A stretch of 59,873 nt of DNA from Glaciimonas sp. (GTDB lineage Bacteria > Pseudomonadota > Gammaproteobacteria > Burkholderiales > Burkholderiaceae_D), in NCBI GenBank assembly GCA_012927585.1, contig JABBOY010000017.1, forward strand, positions 1 through 59,873, read 5' to 3'. Below are positions 54,179-59,873 of the stretch, piece by piece; position 1 is the stretch's first letter; each line of letters starts with the position of its first letter. The notes under the pieces were generated by a model, which was not told where the DNA came from, made no database searches, and saw only the letters and a list, made by a program, of their open reading frames with translations. The translations under genes were made by a program, and so were the position numbers.

Positions 54179-54286
54179 TCAGCTAAACCAGACTTGTTTG
54201 ATGATTACGCCGAAAAAAAACGCCAGCGCAATTGAGGCAAGTATCAATCCCATTTTGAAATTATTCGGTTTTTTTGGCTCTGGCAT
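54179..54286 (-). CDS. Cytochrome oxidase small assembly protein (35 residues)
   Basis: The frame starts MPEPKKPNNFKMGLILASIA and continues as one membrane helix (LALAFFFGVIIKQVWF), ending in Ser. Short proteins with a basic N-terminus and one helix ending near KxxWF are found between ctaD and ctaG in betaproteobacteria, where they are annotated as small oxidase assembly proteins. It ends 2 bp before the ctaG start codon. No strong ribosome binding site is seen. Confidence 0.75.
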   Translation of the reverse strand: MPEPKKPNNFKMGLILASIALAFFFGVIIKQVWFS

Positions 54287-54324
54287 TTATTTCGTCTGGC
54301 GAGCCTGCTCAACCCGCCATCCTT

Positions 54325-55920
54325 TTATTTAACGGTTGGTGGCACTTCAAAAGTATGGAACGGCGCCGGGCTTGGCACGGTCCACTCCAGACCTTCGGCG
54401 CCATCCCAAGGTTTGTCTGCTGCTTTTTTACCGCCCCTGATGGTTGGAATTACTATTGCCAGCAGAAAGTACACCTGCATCAATCCAAAACCGAGGCCGC
54501 CAATTGATGCGACCATATTGAAGTCGGTGAATTGCGCCGGATAGTCTGCGTAACGGCGCGGCATTCCAGCCAGACCCAGAAAGTGCATCGGGAAAAAAGT
54601 GACATTAAACAGAATCAACGAACCCCAGAAATGGATTTTTCCACGCAATTCGTTGTACATGAAACCAGTCCATTTCGGGCTCCAATAGTAAAAACCGGCG
54701 AACATGGCAAACAGCGAACCGGCCACCAGCACGTAATGAAAATGTGCCACTACATAGTAGGTATCCTGCACCTGAACGTCGATTGGAGCAACTGCCAGAA
54801 TCAGACCGGTAAAGCCGCCCATTGTGAACACGAAGATGAATCCGACCGCAAACAGCATCGGGGTCTCGAAGCTCATCGAACCGCGCCACATAGTGGCTAC
54901 CCAATTGAAAACTTTAACCGCAGTCGGTACAGCGACCAACATGGTTGCATACATGAAGAACAACTGGCCAGTGACCGGCATGCCAGTGGTGAACATATGA
55001 TGCGCCCATACAGTGAACGACAGGATCGCGATCGCCGCGGTCGCGTAGACCATCGACGCATAGCCGAACAGCGGCTTGCGGGCGAAAGCAGGGATGATGT
55101 GCGAAATAATCCCAAATGCCGGCAAAATCATGATGTAGACCTCAGGATGGCCGAAGAACCAGAAAATATGCTGAAACATTACCGGATCGCCACCACCGGC
55201 CGCATTGAAAAATGAAGTCCCGAAGTGACGATCGGTCAGCGTCATTGTGATCGCGCCAGCCAGCACTGGCATCACTGCGATCAGCAGGTAGGCAGTGATC
55301 AACCAGGTCCAGCAAAACATCGGCATTTTCATCAGCGTCATGCCGGGTGCGCGCATATTCAGCACGGTGGTAATAATATTGATCGATCCCATGATGGACG
55401 AAGCACCCATCAAATGGACTGCAAAAATTGCCATGTCCATGCCAGGCCCCATTTGCGTGGACAACGGCGCATACATGGTCCAGCCGGCTGCGCTGGCGCC
55501 ACCCGGCACCAGGAAGGAAGTTACCAGCAGAAGGGCCGCCGGCGGCAGCAACCAGAACGAGAAGTTGTTCATGCGCGCAAAAGCCATGTCGGCGGCGCCG
55601 ATTTGCAACGGAATCATCCAGTTGGCAAAACCCACGAAGGCCGGCATGATGGCGCCGAAAATCATGATCAGACCATGCATTGTGGTCAATTGGTTAAAGA
55701 ATTCCGGCTGCATCAATTGCAAGCCTGGCTGAAACAGTTCTGCCCGAATCCCCATCGCCAGTACCCCGCCTACCATCAGCATGGTGAGCGAAAAACACAG
55801 GTACAAAGTACCGATATCCTTGTGATTAGTGGCATATAACCAACGACGCCAGCCATGCGGATGGTCGTGCGCGTGGCCGTGAGAATGATCCGGTGCGTGA
55901 TCTACTACAGTTGTACTCAT
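54325..55920 (-). CDS. ctaD: Cytochrome c oxidase subunit I
   Basis: The protein has 531 residues and twelve predicted helices. Key parts are the low-spin heme His region MHGLIMIFGAIMPAFVGFANWM (near 80-100, in pieces), FWFFGHPEVYIMILPAFG with the CuB His and the cross-linked Tyr, and VAHFHYVLVAGS with two heme His. It reduces oxygen at the heme a3-CuB centre. A His-rich N-terminus (DHAPDHSHGHAHDHPHG) may bind metal. It is preceded by coxB and the separated cytochrome c domain. Confidence 0.98.
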   Translation of the reverse strand: MSTTVVDHAPDHSHGHAHDHPHGWRRWLYATNHKDIGTLYLCFSLTMLMVGGVLAMGIRAELFQPGLQLMQPEFFNQLTTMHGLIMIFGAIMPAFVGFANWMIPLQIGAADMAFARMNNFSFWLLPPAALLLVTSFLVPGGASAAGWTMYAPLSTQMGPGMDMAIFAVHLMGASSIMGSINIITTVLNMRAPGMTLMKMPMFCWTWLITAYLLIAVMPVLAGAITMTLTDRHFGTSFFNAAGGGDPVMFQHIFWFFGHPEVYIMILPAFGIISHIIPAFARKPLFGYASMVYATAAIAILSFTVWAHHMFTTGMPVTGQLFFMYATMLVAVPTAVKVFNWVATMWRGSMSFETPMLFAVGFIFVFTMGGFTGLILAVAPIDVQVQDTYYVVAHFHYVLVAGSLFAMFAGFYYWSPKWTGFMYNELRGKIHFWGSLILFNVTFFPMHFLGLAGMPRRYADYPAQFTDFNMVASIGGLGFGLMQVYFLLAIVIPTIRGGKKAADKPWDGAEGLEWTVPSPAPFHTFEVPPTVK

Positions 55921-55942
55921 CTCAATATCCTAACGATTCATG

Positions 55943-56236
55943 TTACTTGCGCGCAGCAAGGACTTCGGCTGGTTGAACGATGTTTTGCTGGGCCTTGTTG
56001 GACCAATTATTGCGGGTGTAAGTGATTGCTGCTGCTATGTCAGTATCAGAAAGCATCTTCCAGGAAGGTATCGCATTTTTGCCATTCAACACCAGCTTGA
56101 TTTGATCAATTTTAGATCCGGCCACCACCACTGACCCATCTAGCGCAGGAAATGCTCCCGGAACACCTTTGCCGGTTGCCTGATGACAGGTAACGCAGTT
56201 GGCAGCATATACCTGGGCCGCGTTGCTTGAGTTCAT
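55943..56236 (-). pseudogene. C-terminal cytochrome c domain of subunit II, detached by frameshifts
   Basis: The frame reads VYAANCVTCHQATGKGVPGAF with heme-binding CVTCH, then PSWKMLSDTDIAAAITYTRNNW with the Met ligand region. In Burkholderiales this domain normally forms the end of CoxB. Here two one-base shifts, near 56250 and near 56216, separate it: the linker TWTVDELKQRG lies in a third frame between them. The ATG at 56236 gives 97 residues but no signal peptide, so a product from it would stay in the cytoplasm and could not receive heme. A sequencing error at two close sites is possible. Confidence 0.75.
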
Positions 56237-56250
56237 CCACGGTCCAGGTT

Positions 56251-57099
56251 CTAGTTCGGATCATTCGTTTTGGCTGCCAGCTCTTTCTTTTTGGCATTAA
56301 CCCATTGGGTATATTCAGTATCTGTTACGACCTTGACAACGATCGGCATGAACGCATGTTCCTTGCCGCACAATTCAGAACACTGACCGCGGTAGGTACC
56401 CGTTTTTTCCACCTTGAACCAGGTGTCGCGCACGAAACCGGGAATAGCATCTTGCTTTACGCCGAATGAAGGCATCGCCCAAGAATGAATCACATCGTTG
56501 GCGGTCAGGATAATACGCACCTTCTTGTTGACTGGAACCACGACTTCGTTATCGACTTCCAGAAGGTAATTGTCGCTTTTGATCTTGGTCGGATCGACCA
56601 CTTGCTCGCGTGGCGTGGACAAGCTGGAGAGGAAAGAAACCCCTTGGCCTTCACCCTTGATGTAATCGTAGCCCCACTTCCATTGCATGCCCGTGGCCTT
56701 GATGGTGAGATCCGCATTGGAAGTATCTTTCATCGCCACCACCGTCTTGGTCGCCGGTAATGCCATGCCGATCACAATCAGAAAAGGAACCACTGTCCAG
56801 GCGATTTCGACTGTTGTACTTTCGTGGAAGCTGGCTGCTTTATGACCCTTGGATTTGCGATGCTTGATGATGGAATAAAACATCACTGCAAACACCGCGA
56901 TAAAAATTGCCAAGCAAATATACAACATTAAAGTGTGCAGCGAATAGATCTCGCGCGCGATCTGCGTCACGGGCGTCTGCAAATTCAGTCCAAGCACGGC
57001 CGGGCCGCCCGGGCTGTCCACTACAGCCCACGACGGCATTCCTGTTGCCAGAAGCGCAGTACCGACCATCAACGATTGAAGTCGTTTCGCATTTTTCAT
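56251..57099 (-). CDS. coxB: Cytochrome c oxidase subunit II, ending before its cytochrome c domain
   Basis: This 282-residue protein has a signal peptide (about 1-25, SWA), two membrane helices (about 55-80 and 95-118) and a periplasmic cupredoxin domain. The CuA ligands are present: His in DVIHSWAMPSFG and GQCSELCGKEHAFM. It accepts electrons from cytochrome c. The frame ends at TAG (56251-56253) just where the usual linker to a C-terminal cytochrome c domain begins. The CuA part is complete, so it may work like subunit II of other bacteria that have no heme. Confidence 0.95.
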   Translation of the reverse strand: MKNAKRLQSLMVGTALLATGMPSWAVVDSPGGPAVLGLNLQTPVTQIAREIYSLHTLMLYICLAIFIAVFAVMFYSIIKHRKSKGHKAASFHESTTVEIAWTVVPFLIVIGMALPATKTVVAMKDTSNADLTIKATGMQWKWGYDYIKGEGQGVSFLSSLSTPREQVVDPTKIKSDNYLLEVDNEVVVPVNKKVRIILTANDVIHSWAMPSFGVKQDAIPGFVRDTWFKVEKTGTYRGQCSELCGKEHAFMPIVVKVVTDTEYTQWVNAKKKELAAKTNDPN

Positions 57100-57367
57100 T
57101 TTGTCCCTAACAACCCTACATTAAAATTCAATTCTTGTGATTACCTGCCAGCGCGCGCTCTTGCCTTGATTCTCGCGTAAACGCGCACCCCTTGCTTTCG
57201 ATCAAAAAAACCACCTTATGCCGTTTTTTATATCAGTAGAAGTATAAGTTGTAATGCGAAGTATTATCAAGTGCTAATACGTTCTGACTGTGCCCGGAAT
57301 TTATTGGCAAAAAAATTGGCAGCCTAGTCTTGATCGCCGGCGCTGACGACGATACAAAATTGCTGCC

Positions 57368-58318
57368 TTATTTGCGGTTGGGGTTGGGCTCTATCCTGAT
57401 AATGGATTCACCGCTGCTAGTTACTTTGGGCGCTGGCCTGAATGCGTGACCGTAAATGATCTCGAATGTCAAGGGGATTTTGCCATCGACCTGGCGCAAT
57501 TGCTCCAGATGATCGACGATTCTGCACCAATCGCCTTTGCCCAGCAGGCCGCGCCGACGGGTTGATAGCGGGTTGCCGCCAAGTGCGCGCATGTCGGCCA
57601 TCAATTTTTCCACACTGGCGTAGGTGACCGTGATGTGCTCCATGTCCATCACAGGAGTCGAAAATCCGGCGTCCACCAGCATGTCGCCCAAATCATGCAT
57701 GTCGACGAACGGCAGTACGTGCGGTGCGGCATCGATAGTGGCAAATGCGCTGCGCAATTCCTTGCCGGTGTCGGGGCCGAAACAGGAAAACATCAGTAAG
57801 CCGTCCTGACGCAGCAATCGACGCCATTCGCGAAATACGCAATCCGGTTGCGGGTGCCAGTGCAGGGCTAGATTCGACCAGACCAGATCGACCGCATCAC
57901 GCGCCAGCGGCAACTGGGCGAAATCGGCACACAACAGGAATGCATCCAGCCCAACACTGGAGCGGCCCTTGCCGGGAAGGTATTTTGCCAGCAGGCGATG
58001 CACCGAGGATAGCGCTGCACCCAGCCGGCTCCCGGCTTCCAGCAGCATCGCAGCAGAGGCATCCGCGCCCAGTATCTGCGCTTTGGCATACTGTTTTTTC
58101 AGTAGCGCCAAATCGCCGCCCGCACCGCAGCCGGCGTCCAGCAGCCGTTGCGGATCGATTCTTACTAACTCCAGACGCTCGAACATTCTGGCCGACACTT
58201 CACGGCGCAAGAATTCGGCATCGGCAACCCGCGGCGCAGAAGAAAACAAATGCCGTACACGAGCCAAGTCTATCGGTGCGCTCAAGCGGGTTTCGGAAGA
58301 GGAAGGGGGTGTCGTCAC
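57368..58318 (-). CDS. BioC-like SAM-dependent methyltransferase
   Basis: This 316-residue enzyme has SAM motif I LLDAGCGAGGDLALL (about 60-74), then ILGADASAAML and the BioC-like DLVWSNLALHWHPQPDCVFREWRRLLRQDGLLMFSCFGPDT block. It resembles malonyl-ACP O-methyltransferases of biotin synthesis, though no other biotin gene is in the window. Related enzymes hydroxylate oxidase-related proteins or have other targets, so the role is not certain. It is divergent from comF. Confidence 0.82.
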   Translation of the reverse strand: MTTPPSSSETRLSAPIDLARVRHLFSSAPRVADAEFLRREVSARMFERLELVRIDPQRLLDAGCGAGGDLALLKKQYAKAQILGADASAAMLLEAGSRLGAALSSVHRLLAKYLPGKGRSSVGLDAFLLCADFAQLPLARDAVDLVWSNLALHWHPQPDCVFREWRRLLRQDGLLMFSCFGPDTGKELRSAFATIDAAPHVLPFVDMHDLGDMLVDAGFSTPVMDMEHITVTYASVEKLMADMRALGGNPLSTRRRGLLGKGDWCRIVDHLEQLRQVDGKIPLTFEIIYGHAFRPAPKVTSSGESIIRIEPNPNRK

Positions 58319-58384
58319 GGCAATATCGCTTCAGCAATGAGATAATCGAGCCTCAGTTTACACGCTTGAGGACAGCACCACCGC

Positions 58385-59128
58385 ATGCAAACCCGAATCC
58401 ACCATTGGTCTCATCTGTTGCGCAGCCGCATGTTGGCGCTGCTGCCGTCTTCTTGCGCACTGTGCGGCTGTGCGGCGTCAGACGCGATCTGCAATGCTTG
58501 TTTGCTCCAGTATGGCCGTCGGCGGCGGCAACGCTGCCGACAGTGCGCTTCGCTACTGAACAACAACGAAGCATCGTCGCCGGTCTGCGGCGCCTGTCTG
58601 AAAAACCGCCCGGCATTCGATGCCACGGTGGTTGCAGTGGATTACGCGGCGCCACTGGATCAACTGGTGCTGGCGTTAAAATTCGGCAGCCGACTGGCGC
58701 TAGCGCCGCTTTTTTCGGTAATGCTGCGCGACGCGATGCTGGAACAATGCGACTGTGCGCTTCCCACGCTATTGACAGCAGTTCCGCTAAGTCGGCAAAG
58801 ATTGGCCGAACGCGGCTTCAATCAATCGCTGGAAATCGCCAAGCCGCTATCGCGAGCACTGGGAATCGAATTATTTCCTGCTGCCGCATGCCGCCTGCGC
58901 GATACCCAAGCACAAGCCACGCTGCGCCTGCAACAGCGCGCCAAAAATATCCAACATGCATTCAGCGTGCCGGCTGACGCAATCGATCGCATCCGAGGCC
59001 AGCACATCGGCATCGTCGATGATGTAATTACTACTGGGGAAACGCTGAACGAACTAGCCGCAACCTTAAAACGCTTTGGTGCGACACGCGTCACCAACCT
59101 GGTCTTTGCGCGCACTCCAGCGCATTAA
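58385..59128 (+). CDS. comF: ComF-family phosphoribosyltransferase-like protein
   Basis: The protein is 247 residues. The N-terminus has a zinc-ribbon-like Cys set (CALCGCAASDAICNAC, CRQC, CGAC, about 24-80). The C-terminal phosphoribosyltransferase domain shows PLSRQRLAERGFNQSLEIAK and the PRPP loop IGIVDDVITTGETLNE. ComF/GntX proteins are linked to DNA uptake and use of external DNA. The gene lies 27 bp before trmL in the same direction. Confidence 0.92.
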   Translation: MQTRIHHWSHLLRSRMLALLPSSCALCGCAASDAICNACLLQYGRRRRQRCRQCASLLNNNEASSPVCGACLKNRPAFDATVVAVDYAAPLDQLVLALKFGSRLALAPLFSVMLRDAMLEQCDCALPTLLTAVPLSRQRLAERGFNQSLEIAKPLSRALGIELFPAAACRLRDTQAQATLRLQQRAKNIQHAFSVPADAIDRIRGQHIGIVDDVITTGETLNELAATLKRFGATRVTNLVFARTPAH

Positions 59129-59155
59129 AATCTCTTTCAATAATGGGAGAATATC

Positions 59156-59626
59156 TTGTTCCATGTCGTACTGGTTGAACCCGAAATCCCGCCCAACACC
59201 GGTAACATCATTCGCCTGTGCGCCAACAGCGGCGCCCAATTGCACCTGATCGAGCCGCTCGGGTTTGCGCTCGACGATGCAAAAATGCGCCGCGCAGGAC
59301 TCGATTATCACGATTATGCAACGATGCAAGTACACCGCGACTGGGCCGCATTCCTTAGCACCGCAAGACCCGACCCAGCCCGCATGTTTGCTCTCACCAC
59401 GCATGGCTCGACCCCGTTCGGTACGGTTTCTTTCAATCCCGGCGATTTTTTCGTGTTTGGTTCGGAAACCAAAGGACTGGCCCCGCAACTGCGCGCCTCT
59501 TTCCCGCTGCCGCAACGCATCCGCCTACCGATGCGCCCGAATAATCGCAGCCTGAATTTATCCAACACGGTTGCGATAGTGATCTATGAAGCGTGGCGGC
59601 AGAATGGCTTTGCAGGCGGAAATTGA
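59156..59626 (+). CDS. trmL: tRNA (cytidine(34)-2'-O)-methyltransferase
   Basis: The start is TTG at 59156, following GGGAGAATA, and gives 156 residues (FHVVLVEPEIPPNTGNIIRL). This SPOUT enzyme shows the trefoil-knot parts VFGSETKGLAPQL and RLPMRPNNRSLNLSNTVAIVIYEA (in pieces). It methylates the wobble base of certain leucine tRNAs. A hairpin follows 105 bp downstream, and an IS element begins right after it. Confidence 0.95.
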   Translation: MFHVVLVEPEIPPNTGNIIRLCANSGAQLHLIEPLGFALDDAKMRRAGLDYHDYATMQVHRDWAAFLSTARPDPARMFALTTHGSTPFGTVSFNPGDFFVFGSETKGLAPQLRASFPLPQRIRLPMRPNNRSLNLSNTVAIVIYEAWRQNGFAGGN

Positions 59627-59731
59627 GCTACTGAAAAAAGAGATTAAATGGAGTATATGCGAATAAAGTATATTTACCGCAATATTTCAGTGCATCTATA
59701 AAAATACACTATTCAGTATATAAAATATAAA

Positions 59732-59752
59732 AAGACCGCACTGGACGGTCTT
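59732..59752 (+). terminator. Terminator hairpin cut short by an IS element
   Basis: AAGACCG, loop CACTGGA, CGGTCTT forms a 7-bp stem preceded by a run of A. Only two or three T remain before the IS-type terminal repeat starts at 59752, so the T-run of a typical terminator appears to have been displaced by the insertion. Confidence 0.6.
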
Positions 59753-59873
59753 GTAAAGTGGACCCCGAAATCCGGACAAGAGATTAAGCTGGCCCTGTGA
59801 TGAAAAGAAGAGGCAGGCAGTGAGCGAAAGCAAACGGAAAGTTTTCACAGGGGCGCAAAAAGCCAAGGTTGCA
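59752..59873 (+). mobile_element. IS3-family insertion sequence, left end (continues beyond window)
   Basis: The terminal repeat begins TGTAAAGTGGACCCCGAAAT (59752-59771), a pattern common to IS3-group elements in which GTGGACCCCGAA recurs. The start of the first transposase frame follows 68 bp later. The right end lies outside the window, so the element cannot be named. Confidence 0.75.
59820..59873 (+). CDS. IS3-family transposase OrfA, N-terminal part (cut by window edge)
   Basis: A frame starts at GTG 59820 and reads SESKRKVFTGAQKAKVA to the window end. KRKVFTGAQKAKVA is the usual beginning of the OrfA helix-turn-helix (KRRTFSPEFKAKVA type). GGCAGGCA upstream may serve as ribosome binding site. 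Only 18 codons are visible. Confidence 0.7.
   Translation, partial: MSESKRKVFTGAQKAKVA

Overview
The window looks like a chromosomal segment of a betaproteobacterium of the order Burkholderiales, most like the Oxalobacteraceae (Herminiimonas, Collimonas and Glaciimonas relatives). The signs are the fused glucokinase/RpiR genes, Entner-Doudoroff sugar use, the block ftsY-ftsE-ftsX-rpoH, and a cytochrome oxidase operon with DUF2970, DUF2909 and the small assembly protein. Assignment is by recognition of protein families only; no 16S gene is present.

Layout. (1) 1-1.66 kb: the end of an integron-type gene-cassette array. It holds a partial DUF4260 cassette, a cupin cassette, a membrane-protein cassette and a PfpI cassette, with three attC-like sites between them. 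The last cassette is cut by the end of an IS66-type element. (2) 1.67-4.8 kb: a MerR-type regulator and a divergent copper P1B-ATPase sharing a MerR-type promoter with a 20-bp spacer. (3) 5.2-7.5 kb: a tandem universal stress protein and ychF. (4) 7.8-17.7 kb: a complete maltodextrin cluster read leftward (lamB, alpha-glucosidase, malK, malE, then malF, malG, periplasmic amylase). (5) 18.4-24.2 kb: a SHOCT-domain secreted protein, a first glucokinase-RpiR fusion, an IS30 remnant next to a hexR fragment, a Gfo/Idh/MocA oxidoreductase and an aldo/keto reductase. (6) 24.5-38.5 kb: a glucose block with the ABC transporter gtsABCD, a second glucokinase-RpiR fusion, a decayed two-domain methylglyoxal-synthase-like gene, eda-edd, and divergently an SMP-30 lactonase gene, zwf and hexR. 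(7) 38.5-48 kb: housekeeping genes (MOSC protein, ferredoxin, coaD, rsmD, two M16 peptidases, ftsY, ftsE, ftsX, rpoH). (8) 48-57.1 kb: a leftward cytochrome c oxidase operon with its heme and copper assembly factors. (9) 57.4-59.9 kb: a BioC-like methyltransferase, comF, trmL and the left end of an IS3-type element.

How it works together. Maltodextrins would enter through LamB, be cut by the periplasmic amylase and alpha-glucosidase, and cross the inner membrane by MalEFGK. Glucose would enter by GtsABCD, be phosphorylated by the glucokinases, and go through Zwf, a lactonase, Edd and Eda. Near-palindromic 15-bp boxes close to TGTAGTATTACTACA recur in the promoters of this block. They resemble HexR operators and probably tie transport, glucokinase, eda-edd and zwf-hexR into one regulon.

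Most notable: the repeated HexR-like boxes with several RpiR regulators; the decayed tandem-domain methylglyoxal-synthase-like gene; coxB with its C-terminal cytochrome c domain cut off by two frameshifts; ctaA with an in-frame REP-like insertion; rpoH with both a sigma-32-type promoter and a perfect CIRCE operator; and the cassette array at the left edge.
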